NCBI RefSeq assembly: GCF_947503125.1
Contig: NZ_CANNCR010000019.1
Span: 1 to 64,000, forward strand
Direction: 5' to 3'
Source of the DNA: an uncultured Metabacillus sp.
Lineage (GTDB): Bacteria; Bacillota; Bacilli; Bacillales; Bacillaceae
Length of the DNA stretch: 64,000 nt
Shown here piece after piece: positions 8,493-17,553 of this stretch. The notes below the pieces were generated by a model. The model worked only from the letters and a program-made list of their open reading frames with translations. It ran no database searches and had not been told where the DNA came from. The position numbers and the translations under genes were made by a program. Position 1 is the stretch's first letter; the number at the start of each line of letters is the position of its first letter.

Positions 8493-8921
8493 ATGTCAGA
8501 AAGCACGCCTGTTCAAATCCATGTTTTGTCGGAAATCCACAATGAGAACGACAAAGAAAAAGATACAATTGAAATCCGTACCAAAGGGGAATTTGTCCTC
8601 AAAGGGAAAACTGCTTATTTAAGGTATGATGAAGAGCATGAGCTTGGTTTTGTAAAGACAACGGTAAAAATCGCGCAAGGTGAGGTCACGGTCATGAGGT
8701 CCGGCGCGGTGACTATGAAGCAGCGCTTTATACAAGGGAAGCCAACCTTAACTGATTACACGACTCCATTTGGAAAGCTGCAGCTTGAAACAAAGACAAA
8801 ATCTTTGGAGGTCAAATCCAAAGGACTTGAAGGCAAGCTCGTGATCTTATATGATTTGCAAATAGATGAGAAGGAAAAACACGTACATACACTAATGCTG
8901 ACATACAAGGAGGAACAATGA
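8493..8921 (+). CDS. ywiB: DUF1934 family protein YwiB
   Basis: A 142-residue beta-rich protein of the DUF1934/YwiB family (lipocalin-like fold as I recall). Its stop codon overlaps the start of argS, so the two are translationally coupled, the arrangement found in B. subtilis. An AAAGGGAG site precedes ATG 8493. No catalytic motif is evident and function is unknown. Confidence 0.88.
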   Translation: MSESTPVQIHVLSEIHNENDKEKDTIEIRTKGEFVLKGKTAYLRYDEEHELGFVKTTVKIAQGEVTVMRSGAVTMKQRFIQGKPTLTDYTTPFGKLQLETKTKSLEVKSKGLEGKLVILYDLQIDEKEKHVHTLMLTYKEEQ

Positions 8922-10591
8922 TGAATATTGTAGAACAAGTCAAAGAACGTTTAAAGGAAGAGATCAAGGCTTCTGTCATCAAAGCGGGACTTGCTGAAGC
9001 GGCGCAAATTCCCGACGTCCTTTTAGAAATCCCAAAAGAAAAAGCACATGGCGATTATTCAACAAATATGGCAATGCAGCTTGCGCGTGTGGCAAAAAAG
9101 GCGCCTCGTATGATCGCAGAAGACATTGTTGCGAATTTTGATAAAGAAAAGGGATCAATTGATAAAATTGAAATCGCCGGCCCTGGCTTTATTAATTTTT
9201 ATATGAACAATAGCTATTTAACTGAATTAATCCCAACTATTTTAAAAGCAGGCGAAAGCTATGGTGAAACAAATATCGGGAACAATGAAAGGGTTCAAGT
9301 GGAGTTTGTTTCGGCAAACCCAACTGGAGATCTTCACTTAGGCCATGCGCGCGGCGCGGCAGTAGGGGATTCCTTATGCAATGTGCTAGCGAAAGCAGGC
9401 TATGATGTATCACGCGAATACTACATCAATGATGCAGGGAACCAAATTAACAATTTGGCGCGTTCTGTTGAAGCCCGTTATTTGCAAGCTTTAGGCAAGG
9501 AAGCTGAAATGCCCGAGGATGGCTACCATGGCGAGGACATTGTCGGAATCGGTAAAAAGCTTGCCGAAGAATTTGACGACCGCTTTGTGAACGAAGACAG
9601 TGATGAGCGTTTAGGCTTCTTTAGAGAATATGGTCTTAAATATGAGATGGACAAACTAAGAGCTGATTTAGAAGAATTCCGTGTAGCATTTGATGTATGG
9701 TATTCAGAGACATCGCTCTATCATAATGGGAAAATTGATGAGGCACTTGCAGTATTAAGAGAAAAAGGCCATATCTATGAAGAAGACGGAGCAACTTGGT
9801 TCCGGTCCACAACATTTGGTGATGACAAAGATCGTGTATTAATTAAAAAAGACGGTTCTTATACGTATTTAACACCAGATATTGCATATCACAAGGACAA
9901 GCTCGACCGCGGCTTTACAAAGCTGATCAATGTATGGGGAGCAGACCATCACGGCTATATTCCGCGGATGAAAGCAGCGATTGAAGCACTTGGCTATAGT
10001 AAAGAAACACTTGAAGTTGAGATCATTCAGCTTGTTCACCTATACAAAAATGGCGAAAAAATGAAAATGAGTAAACGTACTGGTAAAGCTGTCACAATGA
10101 GGGAGCTAATTGAAGAGGTTGGTCTTGATGCCGTACGTTACTTCTTTGCAATGAGAAGCGCTGATACGCATATGGATTTTGACCTTGATCTTGCTGTATC
10201 AAAATCAAATGAGAACCCAGTTTACTATGCACAATATGCACATGCACGGATTTGCAGCATGCTCCGCCAAGGTGATGAGCAGGGCTTAACGTATGTGGAA
10301 AACTTAAAGCTTGATGAGATTTCTTCTGAAAAGGAATTTGATTTATTGAAAAAGCTTGGAGAATTCCCTCAAGCCGTTGCAGAAGCAGCGCAAAAGAGGA
10401 TCCCGCACCGCATCACAAACTATATTTATGATGTCGCATCAGCCCTTCACAGCTTTTACAATGCTGAGAAGGTATTGGATCCTGAAAACACAGAAAAAAG
10501 TCGTGCAAGACTTGGCTTAATGAAAGCAACACAAATTACATTACAAAGCGCTCTTACATTGATTGGGGTTTCGGCTCCTGAAAAAATGTAG
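8921..10591 (+). CDS. argS: Arginyl-tRNA synthetase
   Basis: A 556-residue class I synthetase. ATG 8921 is preferred over ATG 8918 because it sits 7 bases after GGAGG and gives the usual MN start. Visible features are the N-terminal tRNA-binding domain, the HLGH form of the HIGH signature (residues 139-142) within [16 protein letters not shown], and KMSKRTG for KMSKS, followed by the DALR anticodon-binding C terminus. It charges tRNA-Arg in the cytoplasm. The last gene of the ywiB-argS unit. Confidence 0.97.
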   Translation: MNIVEQVKERLKEEIKASVIKAGLAEAAQIPDVLLEIPKEKAHGDYSTNMAMQLARVAKKAPRMIAEDIVANFDKEKGSIDKIEIAGPGFINFYMNNSYLTELIPTILKAGESYGETNIGNNERVQVEFVSANPTGDLHLGHARGAAVGDSLCNVLAKAGYDVSREYYINDAGNQINNLARSVEARYLQALGKEAEMPEDGYHGEDIVGIGKKLAEEFDDRFVNEDSDERLGFFREYGLKYEMDKLRADLEEFRVAFDVWYSETSLYHNGKIDEALAVLREKGHIYEEDGATWFRSTTFGDDKDRVLIKKDGSYTYLTPDIAYHKDKLDRGFTKLINVWGADHHGYIPRMKAAIEALGYSKETLEVEIIQLVHLYKNGEKMKMSKRTGKAVTMRELIEEVGLDAVRYFFAMRSADTHMDFDLDLAVSKSNENPVYYAQYAHARICSMLRQGDEQGLTYVENLKLDEISSEKEFDLLKKLGEFPQAVAEAAQKRIPHRITNYIYDVASALHSFYNAEKVLDPENTEKSRARLGLMKATQITLQSALTLIGVSAPEKM

Positions 10592-10600
10592 GTCGAAGAT

Positions 10601-10678
10601 AGGCTGACTCATACGGGTTTCTTCCTCTCCAAAACATTAAAAGTTTGGTAGAGGGCCCTTAATTGAGTCAGCCTTTTT
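10601..10678 (+). terminator. Long bipartite terminator after argS
   Basis: The outer stem AGGCTGACTCA/TGAGTCAGCCT encloses an inner hairpin (CCTCTCCAAA...TTTGGTAGAGG) and is followed by a T-run. Confidence 0.8.
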
Positions 10679-10718
10679 ATTTTGTATCCTTTCAACAAAA
10701 AAAGCTTGATTATTAAAT

Positions 10719-10732
10719 TTAAAACGTTTACA
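10719..10732 (+). promoter_or_regulatory. Candidate CcpA cre site upstream of the sodium symporter
   Basis: TTAAAACGTTTACA matches the cre consensus TGWAANCGNTNNCA at all fixed positions but one. It lies just before the first LacI-type operator, suggesting dual global and local carbon control. Confidence 0.45.
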
Positions 10733-10745
10733 CTAAAAAATAAGT

Positions 10746-10755
10746 TAAGCGCTTA
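10746..10755. promoter_or_regulatory. LacI-type operator site 1
   Basis: Perfect palindrome TAAGCGCTTA in context GTTAAGCGCTTATC, about 210 bp upstream of the symporter start. The central CG is typical of LacI/GalR-family operators. Confidence 0.6.
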
Positions 10756-10872
10756 TCTTAAAAATCGTTTGTTGAATGAAAGAGAGTTTAGCAGCCGACA
10801 GATTCTTTTTTTGGAGAGTATTATGACTGCTTTCTACAAATATATGATTTCTTTTATTTTTGGTTATTTTGT

Positions 10873-10882
10873 TAAGCGCTTA
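10873..10882. promoter_or_regulatory. LacI-type operator site 2
   Basis: Perfect TAAGCGCTTA in context GTTAAGCGCTTACC, about 80 bp upstream of the symporter start and 127 bp from site 1. A pair at this spacing could support looping. Confidence 0.62.
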
Positions 10883-10962
10883 CCTTGAAAAGGAGGAAGA
10901 TAAGTAGTCGTATTAATTGTCTACAACATTGTTTTGAAATCAATTCAAATGGAGGGGTACAA

Positions 10963-12687
10963 ATGATTTGGGTCATATTTGCGACATTTCTGATTTACAC
11001 GGTTTTTGTCATGTGGTTTTCTTGGTACAAAACAAAGGGGACGGATCTGGATAGTTCAGATGGCTACTTTCTTGGCGGGAGAAGTCTGACAGGGATTGTC
11101 ATTGCAAGCTCGATCATTTTGACTAACCTGTCTACAGAACAAATTGTCGGATTAAATGGCCAGGCATTTAGTGAATCAATGGTTGTTATGGCTTGGGAAG
11201 TATCAGCGCCGCTGGCATTGATATTTATGGCGTTTGTTTTTTTACCAAGATATTTAAAGACAGGTATTACAACGATTCCGGATTTCCTTGAACAACGCTA
11301 TGATAAGCGAACAAGACAAATCATTTCCGTCTTGTTTATCCTGGGCTATGCGGTTGCTTATTTGCCAACGGTTTTATATTCCGGTGCATTAGTTCTAGAT
11401 AGCATTTTCTCCTTAACGACAATTACAAATATGAGTCCGTTTATGATTGTTTTACTCATCTCAGTGGCTATTGGTGTGATTGGCTGTGGATATGTCATTT
11501 TAGGTGGTCTGAAAGCTACCGCAATGAGTGATACGATTAATGGTGTTGGATTAGTAATTGGAGGTTTGCTTATTCCGATCCTGGCACTAGTTGCTCTTGG
11601 TGGCGGAAATTTAGCTGATGGGGTCAATAAGCTTTTAACAGCAAATCCGGCAAAATTAAATGCAATCGGCAACCACTCATCATCCGTACCTTGGTCGGTG
11701 TTACTAACCGGCATGTTATTTAACAATCTGTTTTACTGGACAACGAATCAAACAATTATTCAACGAAGCTTAGGAGCAAAAAATTTAGCTGAGGGGCAAA
11801 AGGGTGTCCTTTACGCAGGCTTATTTAAAGTGTTTGGGGTAACCTTCTTAGCCTTACCGGGAATTATCGCTTATCTGCTATATGGCAATGAGATCACAAA
11901 TCCGGATATGGCTTATCCTTTACTAGTAGTTGATGTATTGCCGGTTGCTTTATCAGGGTTTTTGGCAGCGGTGTTATTTGGGGCAATTATGAGCTCGTTT
12001 AATAATGCTTTGAATGCCTCGATTACATTGTTTACATTGGACATTTATAAACCAATTTTCAAACCTCAGGCAAAGGAAAAGGAGCTTGTCAATGCAGGGA
12101 AAATTTTCTCGGCCATCTTAGCGGCGATATCAGTTATCGTGGCACCTTTTATTATTTTTGCTCCATCTGGACTTTATGCTTATTTACAGGAAATGTTCGG
12201 ATTTTATAATTTACCAATCCTGGCGATGGTTATTGTAGGATTTTTCAGTAAAAGAGTGCCAGCCAGTGCACCAAAAATAGCGATTATTGTGCATGTCGTG
12301 TTGTATGGCATATCAAAACTGGTATTAGGGCATATCAACTTCCTTTATGTGTTATCCGTGTTATTACCAATCAATATTTTAGTGATGGTGATTGTTGGAA
12401 GATTAAAGCCTAGAGAAACGCCTTTCGAGCTCCATGATGCAAATGTGGTGGATATGAAGCCTTGGAAGTATGCAAAAACATTTTCAGCTTTCATTCTGGC
12501 AGTGATGATCGGTGTTTATGCTTTCTTCTCACCAATTGGCGTTGCAGAAGTAAATGGCAGCTATTCAATATGGTCTGTTGTCTTTTTCCTTGCCGTAATC
12601 TTATTAATTGGCGGAGTCATCTGGTTCTGGCGAAAGACAGAGAAGCGATTTGAACCAACTGAAACAAAGCAAAAAAATGCTTCTTGA
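10963..12687 (+). CDS. Sodium:solute symporter (SSS family), probable sugar or inositol uptake
   Basis: A 574-residue polytopic membrane protein. The start is ATG 10963, with GGAGGGG 7 bases upstream. Family features include GYFLGGRSLTGIVIASSIILTNLSTEQ near the N terminus (split here as read) and many hydrophobic helices across the length. SLC5-type carriers couple sodium to solute uptake. Substrate is inferred only from the neighbours: an inositol-dehydrogenase-like oxidoreductase and a LacI regulator. Two TAAGCGCTTA operators and a possible cre lie upstream. The terminal 20 residues are charged and cytoplasmic. Confidence 0.88.
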   Translation: MIWVIFATFLIYTVFVMWFSWYKTKGTDLDSSDGYFLGGRSLTGIVIASSIILTNLSTEQIVGLNGQAFSESMVVMAWEVSAPLALIFMAFVFLPRYLKTGITTIPDFLEQRYDKRTRQIISVLFILGYAVAYLPTVLYSGALVLDSIFSLTTITNMSPFMIVLLISVAIGVIGCGYVILGGLKATAMSDTINGVGLVIGGLLIPILALVALGGGNLADGVNKLLTANPAKLNAIGNHSSSVPWSVLLTGMLFNNLFYWTTNQTIIQRSLGAKNLAEGQKGVLYAGLFKVFGVTFLALPGIIAYLLYGNEITNPDMAYPLLVVDVLPVALSGFLAAVLFGAIMSSFNNALNASITLFTLDIYKPIFKPQAKEKELVNAGKIFSAILAAISVIVAPFIIFAPSGLYAYLQEMFGFYNLPILAMVIVGFFSKRVPASAPKIAIIVHVVLYGISKLVLGHINFLYVLSVLLPINILVMVIVGRLKPRETPFELHDANVVDMKPWKYAKTFSAFILAVMIGVYAFFSPIGVAEVNGSYSIWSVVFFLAVILLIGGVIWFWRKTEKRFEPTETKQKNAS

Positions 12688-12741
12688 TTAGTGATGAAAA
12701 TCATAGAATTAATAATATGTTTAAATCGAAACGAATAAAGT

Positions 12742-12751
12742 TAAGCGCTTC
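12742..12751. promoter_or_regulatory. LacI-type operator site 3 (imperfect)
   Basis: TAAGCGCTTC in context GTTAAGCGCTTCAT, one mismatch to the palindrome, between the symporter and the dehydrogenase. Confidence 0.5.
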
Positions 12752-12800
12752 ATTTCGGAGTTGGTGGATATGACAAAACGAACAACTTTAACGCAGTAGA

Positions 12801-12810
12801 TAAGCGCTTA
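12801..12810. promoter_or_regulatory. LacI-type operator site 4
   Basis: Perfect TAAGCGCTTA, 59 bp after site 3 and about 46 bp upstream of the dehydrogenase start, implying that gene also has its own regulated promoter. Confidence 0.6.
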
Positions 12811-12855
12811 AATGATAATGTGATATGAACAAAACGAAAATGGCAGGTGTTTATA

Positions 12856-13899
12856 ATGATGAAAAAGGTAAAAGTAGGAATCGTTGGTCTTGGCCGATTA
12901 GGACGTCAGCATGCAGAAAATCTCTGCTTTCGAATTCCGAACTGTGAGCTTACAGCAGTATGTAGTGTAATCGAAGAGGAAATAAAAGAAATTCAAGAAA
13001 AATGGGGAATTCCATATAGCTATACGAATTATGAGGAAATGCTCACAAACAAAGAATTAGATGCAATTTTTATTGCATCACCATCAGGCTTTCATTGTGA
13101 GCAAATCATCAAAGCGCTTGATGCGGGCTTCCATGTCTTTAGTGAAAAGCCGCTTGGCCTTTATCTTGAGGAAGCAGTACAAGTTGAAAAGGCGGTTGAA
13201 GCACATCAAGATAAGGTGTTTATGCTTGGATTTATGCGCAGATATGATCGGTCTTATGCCGCTGCGAAACAAAAAATTGATAAGGGGGATATCGGTGACC
13301 CGATTTTAATTCGCTGCTATGGACTAGATCCAGCAAGTCAGATGGACAATTTCTTGAAATTTGCACGTGCAAATTACAGTGGTGGCCTTTTCTTAGATAT
13401 GTCGATTCATGACTTGGATTTGGCTAGGTGGTATATGGGAGCTGAGGCACAGGAGGTTTGGGCAATTGGCGGAGGCTATGCTCGACCGGAATTTGAAGAA
13501 ATTCAAGATGCGGAAACAGGTGCCGCAATGGTCCGTTTTGAAAATAATGCGATCGGCATTTTTGTTGCTGGTCGAAATTGTGCACACGGCTACCATATCG
13601 AAACAGAAATCATTGGTACAAAAGGCAGTATCCGAATTGGTACACTTCCAGAGCGCAATCAAATTGTTCTGCTTCAGGAAAATGGCGCAGTTAAGGAATG
13701 CTATGATGGATTTTTAGAGCGTTTTGAACAAGCCTATTTAAGTGAGGTTGAAGAGTTTGTAAATTGTATATTAGAAGGAAGAAAGCCGGCGGTTACAGTC
13801 CAAGATGGGGTAGAATCAACCAGACTAGGCTATGCCTGCAAAAAATCGTTTGAAACTCGTAAACTAGTAAATTTACAGAATGAAAAGGTAACAATATAA
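12856..13899 (+). CDS. Gfo/Idh/MocA family oxidoreductase (inositol 2-dehydrogenase-like)
   Basis: ATG 12856 is chosen; GTG 12847 and ATG 12859 are alternatives. The protein has about 347 residues. The N-terminal Rossmann domain carries VGIVGLGRLGRQHAEN (GxGxxG), followed by the EKPLG motif and the C-terminal substrate domain with SIHDLDLARW, whose His/Asp pattern is typical of inositol and sugar dehydrogenases. It oxidises a polyol or sugar with NAD(P). Genetic linkage to a symporter and a LacI regulator suggests one inositol-type substrate, which is not proven. The ribosome binding site is weak. Confidence 0.85.
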   Translation: MMKKVKVGIVGLGRLGRQHAENLCFRIPNCELTAVCSVIEEEIKEIQEKWGIPYSYTNYEEMLTNKELDAIFIASPSGFHCEQIIKALDAGFHVFSEKPLGLYLEEAVQVEKAVEAHQDKVFMLGFMRRYDRSYAAAKQKIDKGDIGDPILIRCYGLDPASQMDNFLKFARANYSGGLFLDMSIHDLDLARWYMGAEAQEVWAIGGGYARPEFEEIQDAETGAAMVRFENNAIGIFVAGRNCAHGYHIETEIIGTKGSIRIGTLPERNQIVLLQENGAVKECYDGFLERFEQAYLSEVEEFVNCILEGRKPAVTVQDGVESTRLGYACKKSFETRKLVNLQNEKVTI

Positions 13900-14015
13900 A
13901 AAGAGAATTTTGACTATACCTACTTTTGTTTTTCAGGTGCATACCTTTTTCAACTGTGGTACTCTTTTAGCAAAGAAGATTAAACCATAGGGAAAGTAGA
14001 GATGAGACAAAAGGG

Positions 14016-15029
14016 ATGAAGGTAACAATCTATGACGTTGCTAAAAAGGCGGGCGTATCGATCGCTACTGTTTCAAAAGTCATAAATAATACAGGAAATA
14101 TGCGGGAGTCCACAAGAAAAAAGGTAAAAGTGGCAATGAAAGAACTTAATTATCACCCCAATGTCATGGCATCTGCTTTAATGGGAAAACGAACGGAAAC
14201 ATTGGGACTATTGGTGCCTGATATATCGAATCCTTTCTTTTCTGAAATGGCCCGAACCATCGAGGATCGCGCCCATGAACGGGGAATGAGCGTCATCATG
14301 TGCAGCACAGATGAAAGCGCTGAGAAAGAAAAGAAATATATTGAGTTATTGCAACGAAAGCAAGTCGATGGTTTTATTGTCGGTTCGACGTTTCAAGACA
14401 AAGCTGTGCTGCAGGATCTTATAAAGAATAATATTCCGCTTGTTATGCTTACACAGGACGATGCCTCACTGGATGTTTCAAAGGTTTCAGTCGATGACTT
14501 TATCGGAGGCTATGAAGCGACATCCTATCATTTTGCCAATGGACATCGCAGGGTAGCCATTATTGCGGAAAACGCCCATAGCAGCAATCTTCGCATCTAT
14601 GGCTACCGGGAGGCACATGAAGCATATGGCATAGCAATTAAGGAAGAGTATATTGTGCGGACGAGTGCATCAATTCCGAATGGAAAGAAATTTTTCGAAC
14701 AGCTTTTTAGCCAAACAGATATTGCTCTTCCGACAGCCATTTTTGCATGTAATGATCTGCTTGCTATTGGCGTCATTCAAGGGGCAAAAGAAAGAGGTCT
14801 TGAGATTCCAAGGGACTTATCGATTATTGGCTTTGATAATACGATTTTAGCTACTACCACAGTGCCAGGACTAACGACGATCGCGCAGCCGATCTCACTG
14901 ATGGGCAAGAAAATTGTAGATGTGCTGATCGAAGAAATAAATGCCGGACAATCATTGAAGGAGCGAATCCTTTATAACCCTGAATTAATTGTCAGAGGTA
15001 CTACTGCAATGGTTAAAACCATAGGCTGA
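14016..15029 (+). CDS. LacI/GalR family transcriptional regulator
   Basis: A 337-residue protein. The N-terminal helix-turn-helix and hinge helix are seen in TIYDVAKKAGVSIATVSKVI, followed by RKKVKVAMKELNYHPN and a periplasmic-binding-protein-like sugar domain (LLVPDISNPFFSEMAR, FACNDLLAIG). It is the natural candidate to bind the four TAAGCGCTTA sites at 10746-12810. No such site is visible in front of this gene itself. The ribosome binding site is weak. Confidence 0.92.
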   Translation: MKVTIYDVAKKAGVSIATVSKVINNTGNMRESTRKKVKVAMKELNYHPNVMASALMGKRTETLGLLVPDISNPFFSEMARTIEDRAHERGMSVIMCSTDESAEKEKKYIELLQRKQVDGFIVGSTFQDKAVLQDLIKNNIPLVMLTQDDASLDVSKVSVDDFIGGYEATSYHFANGHRRVAIIAENAHSSNLRIYGYREAHEAYGIAIKEEYIVRTSASIPNGKKFFEQLFSQTDIALPTAIFACNDLLAIGVIQGAKERGLEIPRDLSIIGFDNTILATTTVPGLTTIAQPISLMGKKIVDVLIEEINAGQSLKERILYNPELIVRGTTAMVKTIG

Positions 15030-15060
15030 TGCTATTTATATAGTGATCAGCCGCTTTTGT
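15024..15060 (+). terminator. Terminator overlapping the LacI-gene stop codon
   Basis: The stem GGCTGAT/ATCAGCC (15024-15030, 15046-15052) includes the TGA and is followed by a T-rich stretch. Confidence 0.65.
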
Positions 15061-15078
15061 TTTAAAAGAATTTTGACA

Positions 15079-16035
15079 TTACCATTGAATCGCAGCTCCG
15101 CCAATCCGTTTTACCCCTCTTACTCTCGATAGATCCTCACAGAGCTTCAGCGCGGCTTTATCCTTCTGTTTCGCCTCAATCATGAAGTCAACATCGACAT
15201 TCAATTCCTTTAGTATCTTTACAAAAGGCAGCAAAAATTCAGGATCGACATAATCAGCATGGCTTCTAAATTCATTATCCGATTTAGGTGAGGACACATG
15301 AATTTTCGGCTTAAGACCAACCCAGTTCCATGTTTGAAAGATTTCTGGCAGCAGTTCCTCAACAGCCTCATCTTCTGCTTTATTCGCCATAAAATGATGA
15401 TAATCAAATAGCATTGGAATCCGTTCTTTTTTGCATATCATTAAAGTTTCTGATGCAGTGTAGGTTTTATCATCATTTTCAAGGGTCATTCTTTTTTTGA
15501 TCGCAGCAGGGAGCTTTTTTATATTTTCATGAAATCGCTTGGTTGCCGCATGCTTGTTTCCGTAAGCTCCGCCAACATGGATGTTAATAATCGCTTCCTC
15601 AGCTAGGCCCATGGCATCAAGCATATCATAATGGTAAGTCATATCGATCACGGCATTGTTCGTAATATGCGGCTGACCGCTCGTAAATAGCGTAAATTGA
15701 TTTGGATGAAAGCTAGTACGAAGCCTATGCTTTTTGACAAGCTTACCAATTTCTTTAAATAAATCCTTAAAAGGTGTTTTGTAATCCCAAAGCACCTCTG
15801 GATGGGTAGCTAACGGAACAATTGAGGAGGAAAACCGATATAAAGATATTTCTTGGGCAATATTGTAATGAATCATCCTTATTGTGTGTTCAAGATTTTG
15901 CTTTGTCACATAAAAAAGCTGTTCCTTTCTATCGGATTCAGTGAGCTTTTTCCATCTCGTAAATGTTAATGCTTTTGCCGGCGAGCAATCCCAAAGAGAA
16001 AGAGCATGTGACACATATCCAAACCGAATAATCAT
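15079..16035 (-). CDS. uvsE: UV damage endonuclease UvsE
   Basis: A 318-residue TIM-barrel endonuclease that nicks 5' of UV photoproducts in an alternative excision-repair pathway. The start at ATG 16035 is fixed by GAGGAGG upstream and by [12 protein letters not shown], the normal family N terminus; the frame continues upstream without meaning. Metal-ligand motifs are visible, such as [27 protein letters not shown] and [12 protein letters not shown]. Adjacent to a cardiolipin synthase gene, as ywjD-ywjE in B. subtilis. Confidence 0.94.
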   Translation of the reverse strand: MIIRFGYVSHALSLWDCSPAKALTFTRWKKLTESDRKEQLFYVTKQNLEHTIRMIHYNIAQEISLYRFSSSIVPLATHPEVLWDYKTPFKDLFKEIGKLVKKHRLRTSFHPNQFTLFTSGQPHITNNAVIDMTYHYDMLDAMGLAEEAIINIHVGGAYGNKHAATKRFHENIKKLPAAIKKRMTLENDDKTYTASETLMICKKERIPMLFDYHHFMANKAEDEAVEELLPEIFQTWNWVGLKPKIHVSSPKSDNEFRSHADYVDPEFLLPFVKILKELNVDVDFMIEAKQKDKAALKLCEDLSRVRGVKRIGGAAIQW

Positions 16036-16105
16036 CCAATTCCTCCTCTCAAAAAGAAAAGCGTCTTGCTGATCTGATAAAAACGGCGGCAAGACACCAT
16101 CAATT

Positions 16106-17308
16106 CTATAAAAAATGCGAAACAAGTGTCGCAACAGCTTCCTTGCCTCTTTGCATAAACGGACGTTTTTGATAGGCTGCATAAGTTAATTGTTCAGAAC
16201 GGTGAAAATCTTCATAGATTTGTTTTTTTACACCTTGGATAAACTCTTTGTCATAAATTAAGCAATTCATCTCATCATTTAAATACAAGCTTCGTTTATC
16301 AAAATTGGCAGTTCCGATGTCACATAGATGATCATCAATGACAATTACCTTCGAATGATAAAATCCATGGTAATAACGATAAATCTCACATCCTGCTAAA
16401 AGAAGCTTGTCAAAGTAAGGAAAGGAGGCTTCCATGACTAATGGATGATCCTGCTTCATCGGTACCATAACCTTTACTTTTACTCCTCTTGCTAACGCAG
16501 CAAGCAATTCATTAAAGATCGTTTTTCCAGGAATAAAGTAAGGGGAGCAAATAATAATTTCCTTTTTTGCGTCTTTAATAAACGTAATAAAATGATGAGT
16601 TAAGTTTTCTCCATATGTCGAAATAAACGTGTGGGTGTTCTTTCCAGCTGGCTGATCAAGAAAATAGTAAGAATCGTTCAGAAGATGTTCTCCGGTAGCA
16701 TCATACCAATCTTTTAAAAATTGCTCCTGTAAATCTGTTACCCCTTCACCTGTAATCTTTAAGTGATAATCCCGCCAGAACCCAAACTTAGGGTCTTTGC
16801 CGATATATTCCCTTGCGATATTAAAACCACCTAAATAAGAGGTCTTTCCGTCAATAACGGTAATTTTTCGGTGATTTCTCGCTTGGAATGTATAAAAAAG
16901 GTACGGTAGCTTTGGTTTATGAGTGTAAGCAAACATAACCCCATTTGCCCTAAGTTCATAGATTTTTTGTTTTTTTAGCTGAAGACTTCCTACATAATCA
17001 AGCAAAAGGCGCACTTTAATCCCTTTGCTGGCTTTTTCGCTTAATAAGGATAGAAACTCCTGACTGATTCCATCATTTTTAACGATATAAAATAATACAT
17101 GAATGCTATGTTGGCTATCTCTTATTTCATTAAAAAAGTCTTCATACAGGCTTTGACCATCAGTAAAAAGCTGAATATCACTTTTCTTAGGGGAATACTG
17201 GGTATATTTCGATTTTGAAAGATGATCCTTTCTTCCTAAATGATAATCAATCGTTAACCAGCAAATAATGACCGCTAAAATGAAGCATATGAAAATTAAC
17301 AGGCTCAC
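16106..17308 (-). CDS. ywjE: Cardiolipin synthase-like phospholipase D family protein (YwjE-like)
   Basis: A 400-residue protein starting at GTG 17308 with AGGAGG 8 bases upstream. It has one N-terminal membrane anchor (residues 3-21) and two HKD motifs: HRKITVID (His146, Lys148, Asp153) and HSKVIVID (His318, Lys320, Asp325). Family members condense phosphatidylglycerol to cardiolipin at the membrane. There is one membrane segment rather than the two of some ClsA proteins. It precedes uvsE by 70 bp and probably shares its transcript. Confidence 0.9.
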   Translation of the reverse strand: MSLLIFICFILAVIICWLTIDYHLGRKDHLSKSKYTQYSPKKSDIQLFTDGQSLYEDFFNEIRDSQHSIHVLFYIVKNDGISQEFLSLLSEKASKGIKVRLLLDYVGSLQLKKQKIYELRANGVMFAYTHKPKLPYLFYTFQARNHRKITVIDGKTSYLGGFNIAREYIGKDPKFGFWRDYHLKITGEGVTDLQEQFLKDWYDATGEHLLNDSYYFLDQPAGKNTHTFISTYGENLTHHFITFIKDAKKEIIICSPYFIPGKTIFNELLAALARGVKVKVMVPMKQDHPLVMEASFPYFDKLLLAGCEIYRYYHGFYHSKVIVIDDHLCDIGTANFDKRSLYLNDEMNCLIYDKEFIQGVKKQIYEDFHRSEQLTYAAYQKRPFMQRGKEAVATLVSHFL

Positions 17309-17441
17309 GTTGCATTCCTCCTAACTGCAAGAGACTTTATAATAGTCTTTTCGTAATGGCTTTTTTTTATGTATTTTGAACGTGTGCTGCATATTTTGGC
17401 CTATACCTTAATATCATTTCATTGTGAAGCGTGAAAAAGTA

Positions 17442-17471
17442 TTGACTGAATGCTCATTCATTATTTATGAT
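17442..17471 (+). promoter_or_regulatory. fadF promoter with TetR-type palindrome between -35 and -10
   Basis: TTGACT (17442-17447), an 18-bp spacer and TATGAT (17466-17471). The palindrome TGAATG-CT-CATTCA (17447-17460) fills the spacer, as expected for repression by a TetR-family fatty acid regulator of the FadR type (known B. subtilis boxes contain TGAATGA and TCATTCA halves). Confidence 0.7.
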
Positions 17472-17553
17472 AGGAATATAGGATAAATGAACAAAGGGGA
17501 GAAAGACCAGTTAGCAATTGGGGTGCTGAAACTGGCAGATTGGGGGAAAACGA

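Noticed and set aside
10682-10888. 68-aa open frame upstream of the symporter
   Set aside because: It has no ribosome binding site, overlaps the argS terminator region and both operators, and its composition is AT-driven.
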